64,000 nt of DNA from Plectrocnemia conspersa (Eukaryota; Arthropoda; Insecta; Trichoptera; Polycentropodidae), in contig VTFK01000572.1 in NCBI GenBank assembly GCA_009617715.1, positions 50,697 to 114,696 on the forward strand. The letters run 5' to 3'. A program made the translations under genes and the position numbers. The number at the start of each line of letters is the position of its first letter. Position 1 is the stretch's first letter. Below the pieces are notes generated by a model. That model saw nothing but the letters and a program-made list of their open reading frames with translations. It was not told the DNA's origin and did not search any database. Shown here piece by piece: positions 52,821 through 63,778 of the stretch.

Positions 52821-53610
52821 TTTATGGATTCGGCAGCCCTTTTTCACACTGCCAGCCATCCTGCTGATTCTAGCAAGACGCACGTAAATTGAGCGAATAT
52901 TGGCACAGCAAACATCCACACGTACCGTATATCCCGGCGTGCGGTCTAGTGCATCTGAAAGGCACACACGCCGCCGGTTGGGCGTCGCTGTTTACGTGAT
53001 CTTGATTCAATTACGTGGGGCGCGCGCTGTCCAAAACCGCCACTCTGCACAAACATCTTCCTCAAGTACGTACTTGCGGCAAGCACCTCGGGTAACGGCC
53101 TGCCCCGTACGAGGTCGTAAACCTGACAAATGATACATTATTGATACCATTATCGATACCCGCTGCCCTGGCTACGTTTGCCCGCTAACACGATATGATC
53201 TCTGTAAAGGGCGCTTTTGTCGTGCGGATGGAGTCTTCACGAGTAGTTAATGTGCCCGCAGCCGGCCCATAACCGATGCTGTAAAACGCCGCTGGGTAAT
53301 TGGTGCATGAAATAATATCTAAATATTTCAGCTAGCTATGTGCACGGTTATGGCCACCCCGTGACTTTCGGCCGTATTGAAAATTTTGATTAATGTATCG
53401 GGAATAAGTCAGCCGGAGGGTTAAACGGGCTGTTGTTTGCGTAATATATTGTTGCGTACAGGTTGCGCTATAAAAATGAATTATTTATAACTAAACTATA
53501 AGAGAGATTAGATAAAGGTTTTAGAGGTCTAAACAGGGGTGGAAAGACAGAGGAGCCACAGCTGAATGATTCATGGTGCGCGGCAGAAATTAGTTGTATT
53601 ATAATGCAGT
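52821..53610. other. GC-richer block, possible regulatory island
   Basis: The longest complex block of the window, with CACACGCCGCCGG, GGGGCGCGCGC, GCCGGCCC and GATACCATTATCGATACCCG. A 77-codon frame (52900-53133) is unrecognised. High complexity over almost 800 bp makes it a strong candidate for cross-species conservation. Confidence 0.45.
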
Positions 53611-54480
53611 TATAATATAAACTTACACATTTGCATTTTTTGTTAAGACATGCGGTAGCCCAGTGGGGGTAAACCCTATTAAATAAGTACTAATACATTA
53701 AGCTAAAATTAAAATCGATAAATCATTGACATATTTAATTAATTATCAACAATTACTACAGATTACAATCAATAAATGTCATTAGCTCGATTTTTTATGT
53801 ATTTATTAACTCATCAGGACATTTCTCTGTGAGATTAGAAAATTCTAAAAAAAACTCAATCTTTGATGACTGATTAAAAATATATTTATATGAAATTCGT
53901 AACCAGGTGTTTCGGGTATTAGTCGTAAACGTATACCACTGGTCTATCGCGCTAGATAGAATAGAAACAAGTCCTTGATGATGCTCTCCGAAAAAAGTAT
54001 GAACGTTAAATTAAATGACAGAAGTTTCGGCCCTTGTATATTTCAATATTTAAATTGTGTACATTAATAATCTTTTCAATAAATATTGTTTATAAATTGT
54101 AGCCTATTTAGATGATTCGCCGAGTGTAATGAAACAATTTGTTTTTATATCTATTAACGACAGTTAATTTAATATAAGTAACACATTTTCAAGATGGTTT
54201 TATCAACTTTTCCGTTGTAAACAAAAGTCATAAACGGTTAACTAAATACATTAACTTTATAAGTTTAAAAATAAAATCATACTTCGAAAAATTCGAGGTC
54301 AATTACAAAATATTATGTTCATTTTTTATGGTTTATTACAATTAAATAAAGGAAAAATGAAAAAATGTTTATATCAAAGAACATACATGCACGCATTATT
54401 CTGTATTATGTAAGCATTTTTTTTCGAAAACTTAAGATACACATTTCACATTCTTTCATGTGAACGAGATTTCAAAAAAC
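53611..54480. other. AT-rich noncoding stretch
   Basis: A+T-rich with a mixed patch near 53890-53980. No gene. Confidence 0.55.
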
Positions 54481-55000
54481 GTATTCTAGCTTGAAAAAAA
54501 TATCGCGCATGGCGTCTCTCGAATCGCTATATTATAGCACAGTATAAGCAGAAGGCTTCCTCTTTTATTCATGAGTCAGCTACGTCGATGTTATTAGGTA
54601 AGTTTTGACGCCAAAACAGCTCCTCGTTTTGCGATATAAAAGGGTGATAGCCAACTTTGAAAGCTTTTTATATAAGAGTTTAATCAAAACGCTATAGAGT
54701 AATGAAACGCGACAAGTGAGGGGGATCAGTTAGGATCCTTGCCGAGGCGCCAAGAATTCCTCGTTTCTGAACCCTCTTCTTTTTCGCAAAAATAAACAAG
54801 ACGTGCACGGCACAGCGTAGGAAGCTTTTCACAGATTCTGACCCCTACACACAGCCCAGCTCATTAGAATATTCAGAACACAAAAACTCGCAAGCGGGCA
54901 TAATGGATGCTTGCTTGCTTGCGAAACTCCATTGTGTTATTCTCTTATTTAAACATTACCATAGAGACGCGCGTTTATTTTTACGTTTACGTAGGTTACA
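54481..55000. other. GC-richer block with a TATA-like box
   Basis: Complex sequence with ATATCGCGCATGGCG, GGATCCTTGCCGAGGCGCC and GAGACGCGCG. A textbook TATAAAAG lies at 54635-54642 on the plus strand, but I see no strong initiator or following open frame. Confidence 0.4.
54635..54642 (+). promoter_or_regulatory. TATA-box-like element
   Basis: TATAAAAG followed by GGTG in a GC-richer setting. Motif only; no transcript evidence can be read from the sequence. Confidence 0.2.
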
Positions 55001-57342
55001 GTTACGCATATGTGTAGTTACGCAGTACTACTGAATCTGTGTTATGTCTTAATTTTTGATATCTACTTTTGAATAACAACGTTTTGAAGATTGATACGTC
55101 AAAATTATATTTTTCGCTAAAATTACACTAAAATTTTTATTTTTATGGAATATTTTCTACTGGTAGTCTACGTATACTAATAATAACAAATCGTTACAGC
55201 TAATTTTCAGTATTTTTTATTTACCAAATAAAAAATACTCTATAGTATGATTCTATCTTGGCATAAGATCAAATTGAAAAATTAAAAATGCAGTCAGAAA
55301 TTTTGTATTAAAATAGATAATATTTGGACTTTGACTTTGAAAGAGAGATGGCGAGAAAAAAACGCTTTAATCAAGCCTTAGCATAATGCATCCATAAAAT
55401 TATGACTTAAAATATTATTAAGACGTTAAACTTAAAAATTATAACCAAATAAAAAAGGTTTACGAATCAAATAAATTCATAACATTTTACAATATTGTAC
55501 GTATTTTTGTCACGCACCTTACTTTACATACAACACGTATAGAGAATAATTTTTAGATCTTTTAAGATGTTAGGTTTAATATAAATTATTATCAAGGCTC
55601 TAGCAAAAATTTAAATATCTGAATGGTTGCAAAATATTGTAATATTACTTTGTTTTGAATGTTCTAGAGCGCAATTTGTCTGTCTGGTGCCTGTGATTAG
55701 GAATTAAAATAGAAAATTTATATTCTGCTATCAGGCGATGGAGTTGAAATAACAATAAAGAGTGTCAGGTTGTATTATTGTCAGCTGTAGAGAAGCTAGA
55801 ATATGACATTAATAAGACTCCATAACGTCTCACTTTTTTGTTAACAAGTGACACATGTTTTATAATTCTGGTTTAGGACAGCTCTGGCGAATCGCCTGTG
55901 TTCACGTCTTAAAAGTAAAACGGTTCAGATGGCTAACCAGGCAATCGGTCTCCAAAGACTATATGAACAATAGTAATGCGTAATTAGTTAAGTAATTCTG
56001 CAGTAATAAAACAATTATTTTTATATTTAAAGTATAGCTCCATAAAACTGTACTTATTTTTTTGTAATGAAAATTTTAAGAGTATAAGGTTGAGTTTCTA
56101 ATAAGTGTTTTTTTAGGTAATTGGCCATGTGTAAATATTATATGATTAATTGCCTATAGAACAGAATTCTGCTTCTGCATTTCACTTTTATTCAATAAAA
56201 CTAATATATTCCAGTGTTATATTTAAGTACATCGCTATTTAGAAATCAAGATTTAATTAAATATAGTAGTAGCAACTTATGAACATATAAATAAATATAT
56301 AATACTTTTCCAAACCATGCAATATACCATCCATCTCACCTCTTTATATGTACTATACTTGAAAATCTCTTCCGTCGCTCCATTCTGCGACACTTGTAAC
56401 CAATTCAATTTAAAATTGCACATTAAAAATAGTATTATTGCACAATAGACCATATGAGAACTTTTTAAATGTATTTAGTTTCTTTACATAACATTTATTA
56501 TTAATAATACTAAGCAAATCTTTCTAGTGTTTTTGACAAAATATTTTTAATGTTTATTAACTATATACATACATATATATTAGCTTCTATTTATATATTT
56601 ACATTTTTTTAGCCTTTGTTTGTTACTAAGAGAGTAACAAGTGTATTCATTTTCGAATTGGTTTGCTTAAATGAGTATATATTCGTATGAATTTTATTAA
56701 AATTAGCATAATAAACACATTAAATATTTAAATGGTAAAATAATAAAATATTAAAAATAAAATCATTTAAACAAACCAATTGTAAAATAAATCCACTTGC
56801 TCTTCCCTTAGTAACAAGCAAATGAAAAAAAAGACTGAGATAAGGTTAAAATTACGCCCAAGATGATGACCCCAATATTTATGGTCGAAATACCCACCCA
56901 TTTCATAACTTTAAATTAAAACTATAAAACTTATTGCTAAAATACATTTCTAAGGGAAATCAAGCACGAAATTATTCCACGTCAAAAATCTTCCAGAATC
57001 CCTACATTTTATTGATGACCGAAATTTCATAAGCAAAATATATCTATTGTTAATGCGTTAACGTTCCTACTCAAAAACTAGCAATATTTGTAACTTTATC
57101 CTTTAAATAAGAAAATAAAAACATATGTAAAAGATTCTTACAACTTTAAAGAAAACAATCAAAAAATCTAATTTTTAGACAAAGATCTTTAAGTCAGTTT
57201 TAGGTATCTTGACTTTTTACAAATATTTCAATACCAAAAGCAGTTACAATTTTGAATGTAAGATAAAAATCTTAAAAATATATTTTAAATCTCATAAACC
57301 AATGTCTAAATTCAACCTATATATATATAATTTATAATAAAC
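55001..57342. other. AT-rich noncoding stretch
   Basis: Long A+T-rich interval with a more balanced patch at about 55660-55970 that might be an old insertion or conserved element. No coding frame. Confidence 0.5.
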
Positions 57343-57620
57343 AATTTTACAGACAAATTGAAGGAGCACCCATGGGATCACCTTTGTCACCAATTATTGC
57401 AAACCTTTTCACGGAGTATTTCGAATCTAAAGCATTAATATAATCTCCGATATTTGTAATATGGTCACCAATTATTGCAAACCTTTTCACGGAGTATTTC
57501 GAATCTAAAGCATTAATATAATCTCCGATATTTGTAATATGGTCACATGAATTTAATAAATGGAACATTTTTCTGAATCTTTTAAATAATTAACTATTTT
57601 TCGACTCAAATAGATACATT
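57343..57620 (+). pseudogene. Penelope-like reverse-transcriptase remnant
   Basis: Seen: from 57354 the plus strand reads QIEGAPMGSPLSPIIANLF, a signature of Penelope-like retroelement RT (the region just before the catalytic YVDD box). Further on, after the duplication, FVIWSHEF and NIFLNLLNN match the segment that normally follows YVDD. The residues between, including YVDD itself, are missing and a TAA occurs in the gap (57438), so this copy lost its catalytic centre. A 78-bp unit inside it is duplicated. No GIY-YIG endonuclease or element termini nearby. The minus-strand 73-codon frame here is only its shadow. Confidence 0.8.
57386..57541. repeat. 78-bp tandem duplication inside the Penelope-like remnant
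   Basis: Units 57386-57463 and 57464-57541 look identical. Each begins GTCAC, and GTCAC also follows the second unit at 57542, so the duplication is flanked by a 5-bp microhomology. The period is a multiple of three, so the phase is kept across both units. Confidence 0.9.
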
Positions 57621-58064
57621 AAGACGGTTTGTAGAAAAAAAAACAAAAAAAACACTACTTAAACGCTAATGCGAGTGACAAACTATTCGAAACGCCAGAT
57701 GCTCGTTTAAAAATAAGATCGCGACGACATCCGTAGCTGATTATTAAATAAATGTGCGGAATTTTCGTATTCGTAATTTTTGTGTGCGCAATTAATATGC
57801 TTAGAATTTTTGTGTGGACAATAATCTGGTCAATAATAAAAATCTATTGTCAAAGATTACAAGTTTTTTTATTTAAATTTGTTCATTAAAAATTGACTAA
57901 AACAAATATATTCTATTTTTTTTTCGGTTTGAAATTGTTTTATTTTTTAAGAACTCTTCGTTTGTTTATCAACGTACACGATGTTAGTCAGTATAATTTT
58001 TAATTTATTTTTAAAATATATTTATTTCACGTACATATTATATAACATATTTGCATACATATTC
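57621..58064. other. AT-rich noncoding stretch
   Basis: A+T-rich with a short mixed patch near 57660-57750 (GATCGCGACGAC). May include unreadable Penelope remnants. Confidence 0.45.
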
Positions 58065-58530
58065 CTAAATGAAAACATGAGAGCCGACGGTGAAAAAGCA
58101 AATAATTCGCCTAATACATAGGACGCGAAAATACAAACAATTTCGCGGCTCAAATAAAAGGGCACCGCCGCGGTGGGCAAAGTGAAAAGGCACTCCCTTT
58201 GATGCCTTCCCTTTATTCATTTTCCACATAATGACGGTCGGCGGCAAACGCGATCAGTTACTATCCAAAAAACACACACATACATAGTATATTTGTATAG
58301 AGCACCTAACCATACAGGGTGATTTTTAAAATGAGCAGGGCCCCGAAAGTTTCCCAGTTGTCGGCCATAGAAACGAGTTTAGACGAGAAACAATTGGATA
58401 AAGAAATCAAGCGAACGAGGGGGACTCCAAAAGGCTTCTTTTCATTCAGCGGATAAGCTACGAACTCGCAATTTTCGAGTGTTTGCCTGATGGGGTTTGC
58501 ATAGCGGGCATTCCGGACATTTCTGAAATA
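58065..58530. other. GC-richer block, possible regulatory island
   Basis: Complex sequence with GGGCACCGCCGCGGTGGGC (a CACCGCCGCGGTG dyad) near 58160, GGTCGGCGGC near 58236 and AGCAGGGCCCCG. A 60-codon minus-strand frame is unrecognised. Confidence 0.45.
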
Positions 58531-59110
58531 GTCGATTTATTTAGTACTCACCACTTTGATACAACGTTTTATTTAGCTTTAATATTAGAGTTGAAAAATA
58601 AAAGTATTTTAAGTTTGCAAGCTTCAAATTTCCCAACAAAGTAAATGCTCTACATTTTTCTTTTCAGATTAGATCGAATTTAATCTATATGCAGAACATT
58701 ATAAACATATTTAAAAAACTTGATGTGAAAAAAATATAAAATGTCTTAATTTACAAATTTATATTTGATTAATATAAAAATGACACAGAACGTCACTTTC
58801 CGACACTAAAAGTAGACATGGAAGCCCATAACGAATGCATTTAAACCATTTTTAAATCATCTGCATATTAAATTAAACTTGAATTTGTTACTGTCATATT
58901 TATGTTAATAATAAATATAGTGATGAACCATAGACTCTGGTTGGACCCTTGAGGACCCTCAAGGGTGTGGAAATAATCTTTCGAAAATCGACCGCCATAG
59001 ATTAAGAACTGTTTATGATCGCTCAAATAACTCGAGCATAACTAACTTAAATCATCAGAGCGATCAAGGTCCGACAATTTTTTTACTAATAACCAAATAA
59101 AAATCTGTTA
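58531..59110. other. AT-rich stretch with one GC palindrome
   Basis: Mostly A+T, with a mixed patch at 58925-59075 that includes the palindrome annotated separately. It may be the decayed upstream part of the LINE remnant that follows. Confidence 0.4.
58945..58966. repeat. Near-perfect 22-bp palindrome
   Basis: ACCCTTGAGG and CCTCAAGGGT pair exactly around a 2-nt centre (AC). Unusually GC-rich for its surroundings. Confidence 0.8.
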
Positions 59111-59635
59111 AATCTGGGGCTAAGCAAAAGAGACGCATTGTCCACCATGATATTTAATCAAGTGCTGAAGGTTTGCTTGACCGCAAACTAAATATCAAAG
59201 GTTGTATATACGTATTGATACTAATATAACCCAAAGGTGCGCGTAAGCAGATTATAAGGACATCTAATGCACTTATAAAAAAATAATTATCGACTCTCTG
59301 GTTAAAAAAAATGTACTCGGAATTGAAAAATATAAATAATGTAGAAAACACCAGATTATCTAGATACCAAAGACTTCGATGTGCAGGTCACTTTGAAAGG
59401 ATAGATGAAACTCGTCACCGGAAACTAATAACAAAATAGATCTTAAAATGGAAGAGACTAAAAGCCAGACTAAGAAAAGGTGGAAAGACCATGTTGCAGA
59501 GAAATGGATCAATATGGGACGAGTTGGGAATTAGAGGCGGCTGCTTAGCCTAGAACAGGACCAAATGGAAAGCTCTTGTTGTGGAGGCCATGCCCCAAAC
59601 CAGTTCGTATCGCCAAGAAAAATAAAAATAAATAA
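59111..59635 (+). pseudogene. RTE-like LINE remnant with internal deletion
   Basis: Seen: near 59116-59165 the plus strand carries GAKQ, then, one base out of phase, RDALSTMIFNQVLK, a damaged RT region-4 motif. From 59362 it reads RYQRLRCAGHFERIDETR, then further on DELGIRGG and RTKWKALVVEAM, the typical C-terminal tail of RTE-like LINEs. The RT palm with YADD and the thumb are absent, so sequence between the two parts was lost. Many stops and frameshifts. It ends in an A-rich tail (about 59616-59632). Same broad family as the remnant at 37.5 kb, but not obviously a recent copy of it. Confidence 0.7.
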
Positions 59636-60035
59636 TATTACGGCAAATTATTACAGTATGTTAAAAATAATCTCAATATGAAAAACTCCCACCTTATCTC
59701 TCACCCTTTTACTCGGTTAATTAATCTCTTTATTTTTATCGCTCATTCCATGTGATACTCATATATCATGTTACAAATCCTTTTCACTTGGAATGTGATA
59801 TCTGAAATTTATCTTACAATGAGTAGGTATATAATATTTATATACCCAGAATATTTATACACACACTTGGAAAACAATCGAGTTAATAATAACTTAAATT
59901 ATTTGTTTCTGAGAAATTCAATAAAACAAAATAGATATCTCTACCAATATTGTACAGTATACGTGTGGCAATCTCAAATCCTTACATCTCGTCTCACAAC
60001 ATTATTATCGTGTTATTCTCTTCAATCACAGCGTA
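59636..60035. other. AT-rich noncoding stretch
   Basis: A+T-rich DNA. The 91-codon frame at 59768-60043 is rich in AT-type codons and matches nothing. Confidence 0.5.
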
Positions 60036-60360
60036 TCAGCTGAACGATTCCAACCGCAGACTTATCACGAAATCCCAGCTCTTCTGAAATGCACACACAA
60101 TCCTTCAGTGACCACCCGATTGAGTTGTGCATTTTCTCTCAAGTGCCCGGTCAATCCCCAACACTCATTTTACATTCCAAACACGACCATTTGTTTGTTA
60201 AACCTTCGCCTTTCGAATATGTGAACGACGAATCACATTCATACAATCAATCATTATTTATCTCCTAACCCAATCACGGGGACAAAGGGACCGGATTAAT
60301 TGATCTAAACTACAATCTAACCCTAACGTAAACTATTATATTAAATCAACGTCACGCATT
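60036..60360. other. Mixed block, possible regulatory element
   Basis: Balanced composition with CAGTGACCACCCGATTG, CACGGGGACAAAGGGACCGG and repeated CAATCA/ATCATT words. No open frame. Confidence 0.4.
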
Positions 60361-62265
60361 TGCATAACTTTACATAATCGAAATTTAAAATTATTTTTTT
60401 ATGTCTAAATAGTATTTATATATTTAGAAACTATAAACCTAACTAAATTTGAGAAAGTCGTTATAAAATTTTTTGAACAGTCAAAGTTGAAGCCCATAAG
60501 ACAAAGCAAACGTCTGAAAGGTTTACCTAATACTATTATTTTTTTACAGATACTACTGCTATGATTAACCTTTTTATCGTATACAATACATTTTTGTAAT
60601 TGCCCTAACGTATGAAACTGAGCAAAGGCTGGAAGTATTTAAAAATATGTTTATTATATATAATATGTTGTAAATATTTTATCTCAACATTTTTATTTAA
60701 GTAATATGTATACATTAGTCAAATTGGATATATAATACATATATGTTTGATTACACATGGAACAGAAGTGCATTATGCGAATTCATTTACAAACAATGAC
60801 CCAACTGTAAAATGATAACGTTCGAATAAATAGTAAACCCTTTAATAATGGTGTTAGCAAACACAATAAATAAAGGATAAATCTATATTTTAGGGGATAT
60901 GTAACGGCCACGATAAAACCATAAGCGTGTAAAATATATTTACAGTAACAGTGAAGCACATTTCAAGCCATGTGTTTTACAGGTTAGTTTTAAATTGTCA
61001 CAACTGGTTTGTTTATTTTTTAAATTATCCAAAAAGCAGTTTATTATTAAAAAATATTTATAAGTTAAATACATTTAAACCTACGCTAAAAATATAAAAT
61101 AAGGTTCGATTTGCAGAAGCAATTATATTATATACAAAAATACGATTGCTAAAAACATTTTTCTTCAATTGCAAGACTTTGATTGTTTCTCAGAAATATT
61201 GTTATACACGGTAATGCCATGGGCCTACTGTGTTACAATGATATTTACAACAATAATAATAATAATATACCATCTGGCTCTCGCTTCCATTACAACCTTC
61301 CGTCCCATAACACACTCCTACTCCATCTCCCACTCCAAATCAGCATAATAAAATTTATTTTACCCAGCTTCTTTCCTTTCTTAAAGCTTATTTGTTTGCT
61401 TAATGATATATGTATTTGACCTATCCAAGAAAATTGTATGTCGTCATATTTTAATAATTCCTTGTGGGACAGTAATATACGTCACAGTACTTTTCGCATA
61501 CGACTGTCATAAGATCAATACTATAATCATTTACAGATCACTTACGTCGCAATAGTAGGACTTAAGCAACTTTACGAGTAAAACTAATATAATTTTAGAT
61601 ATCTGAAATCCAATCAATTCAAAAGCAAATAGGAGTCAGTCTTGTATAAAACATCGGTATACAGCTGCAAAGCATTAGAAGCATTGGAAACGTGATCCAC
61701 GGAAATGTCTATTCGCATATGATCGCAATGAACTATATGCCCTAATGATTGCTCTCAATACTTAAGCTATATTGTATATGTATAATGAAACATCAAATAG
61801 TTAAGCTTCTATCTCGGGTTTTATGTGTTTATGTGTTATTGTTTTGATATACTCCTAACAATAACCATATTAAATATTTTTATCAAAATTCGTGGTCACC
61901 TTTGTAGTTTGAAACCTTTCTATTTTAACCAAAAGATCCTATTTTTATATGCTCTATGTTAAATCTTTTTTTTGCATAATTTATCGTACATACATATTTA
62001 TACTATCTCTTAATTAAATAAATTTAAATGAACATTTAATTGCAAATTTTGAGTTCAGTGACACTTTTATTTATAATAATGTAGTTTAGAGTTGTACATA
62101 TTAGGTTTTATTAAAAAACAGACTTTTGTAAAAAAAATTGTTTTTAATTATCAAATTAAAAAACGGTTGAAACTGGTTTTCAATTTTTAACCATAAAAAA
62201 TAAATATGCCTATTTTATAGAGTTTTAATTTAGCAATGTTAACTACAATAAAAAACTATCTTAAA
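60361..62265. other. AT-rich noncoding stretch
   Basis: Mostly A+T with a mixed patch at about 61190-61380 and a small (AAT)n run. No gene recognised. Confidence 0.55.
61252..61267. repeat. Short (AAT)n microsatellite
   Basis: Five AAT units in a row. Confidence 0.85.
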
Positions 62266-62625
62266 ACTGTGTCTCGTTGGAAGATGCTAGTAATGGGCTT
62301 CTAGCGTACCTCTAAAGGCCTCGTTCTGTGCAATCACAGACCTCGGCGGGGGATAACTTCGAAAGCTCGACGTCAGAGTCTTTAATGGAGTTGGCCGGCC
62401 AAGGACGATAGCTTGGTTGCAGGCCAGCAAATGCTGGCGTGCTACTAAGAGGCTTTCAATGGAAGGCTCGACAAGACAAGGATTGAAAACCTTGGCGTTA
62501 GTTCAAAAAAATAAGTGCACTGTCATTACTGCCCAGCTCTAGGACCTAAGCTCTACTATCTGGTTGACCAACTCTACTATCTGCAAAATCTGTTAATATT
62601 CCTAGCTCATGCAAAAGGAATTATT
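62266..62625 (+). other. Complex block, perhaps decayed coding of a mobile element
   Basis: GC-richer than both flanks, with GGCGGGGGATAAC, GTTGGCCGGCCAAGG and CTCTACTATCTG (twice, at about 62548 and 62570). One plus-strand phase stays open from about 62370 to 62535 and reads protein-like (TKRLSMEGSTRQGLKTLALV), but I cannot name a family. A dead transposon fragment is the likeliest explanation. Confidence 0.3.
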
Positions 62626-63289
62626 GTGTGTGTGATAAGCCAACAATTTATATATTTTTTTATAAAATTTATATTTTTTTTAAAAGCATAAAAACAATAT
62701 GTGATTCAAGTGAAAATCCTTGCTCTGTGTTGTGTCTAAGAATCAATTAATTTATAATGATTTATAACGCAATGTGCAAGGAATTTATTTAAATGATAAC
62801 TGATTTATCCATGAGCATTTTTTATTTCGCAGCATCACTTATGAAAAATCCAAAACACATGCTGAATAAAAATATTTGAACAAAAATATTGTCAAAGGAT
62901 ACGATATAACTAAAAATAAAATGCGGTAAAAGGAGAATACAATAGATAATTTTTATGGTAATAAATTATAAAAATATAAATAATTAATTTATTATTAGAA
63001 CAAGTATTTTTAAATTATTTGAGAAAATTAATTTTATATAAATCGTCATTGTTAAATAATAATTATTCCCTATATTATTAAAAAAAAAATAATACAATAT
63101 ATTTCTTGGTATTAATTTATTGCAGCTTTCTTTAAATATTTTTTATATAGCTCCTTTATATATTGTTATTGGGGTGTATACGGTTATTTTTAGTATTTTA
63201 TACATTATATTAATTTATAATACATCATTATAATTTCTTTATTTCTCAGAAATTTACAATATAATATATATTTTACTATTGAAGATGTA
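62626..63289. other. AT-rich noncoding stretch
   Basis: Low-complexity A+T. If the LTR to the right were a 5' LTR, this would be its internal region, but no gag-like or pol-like sequence is readable. Confidence 0.5.
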
Positions 63290-63297
63290 GGTCACCA
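63290..63297 (-). other. Partial tRNA primer-binding site
   Basis: On the minus strand TGGTGACC follows the LTR end by one base. This is the start of the TGGTGACCCCGACG site complementary to tRNA-Trp used by many insect Gypsy-type elements (CsRn1 group), from memory of that family. The match stops after eight bases. Confidence 0.35.
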
Positions 63298-63298
63298 A

Positions 63299-63778
63299 TG
63301 TAGGTTTTTATTAGCTACTAAATTGTACAAATTACGTGACAACGATTTATTTAAATTATTGGCCGTAATTCTGGAGAGAAGTTCACAGATAATGCTGGAT
63401 GGCCAAAATATCAGCTGTTCGGCTCGCGTTCCAAAAGGGTTGATCTTAGCTCGGTTCTTGCTGTGGTGGATGCCCTTTGCGGACGTCCAGGGGTTCTGCG
63501 ACAGGATGAAGTTCCAGGCAGGCGTCTCGTAAGTCTTCGCTGGCGTAGGGTGGACTTCAGTGAGGCTGCTTGCTCCCGTGCCGATGGCAAGAGTGATGTG
63601 TCTTTGTCTGGAAACTCCAACCCCTTATATAGTAGACTTCCGTCAATATTATTGCGCAATATCGTCCTGTTTCCCACGGTTTTTGGTCCTCACGCAAGTG
63701 TAATTTTTCTCACGATCGTCTCCCTTGCAAGGTGCAATATTCGTCATCCTGGATTTTATTATAAAATAATCCGTGACA
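63299..63778 (-). mobile_element. Decayed LTR of a Gypsy-type retrotransposon
   Basis: Read on the minus strand: begins TGTCACGG (63778), has a TATATAAGG box at 63631-63623, a GC-richer transcribed part, AATAAA at 63351-63346, and ends CCTACA (63299). It is followed by a short match to a tRNA-Trp-type primer-binding site. The TG...CA ends, the TATA-to-poly(A)-signal order and the length of about 480 bp all suit an LTR. No partner LTR, no target duplication and no internal genes lie in the window. Open frames here on both strands (69-123 codons) are incidental. About even odds until a second copy is found. Confidence 0.45.

Noticed and set aside
57347..57568. 73-codon minus-strand frame with two identical 26-residue units, looking like a repeat protein.
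   Set aside because: It is the antisense shadow of the duplicated Penelope-like RT fragment, which reads correctly on the plus strand.
63323..63532. Plus-strand frame with a phrase like LDGQNISCSARVPKGLIL, at first resembling the LINE RT region before the catalytic box.
   Set aside because: The opposite strand of the same DNA shows an ordered LTR layout (TG start, TATA, AATAAA, CA end, partial PBS), which explains it better. No other RT motif is present in frame.
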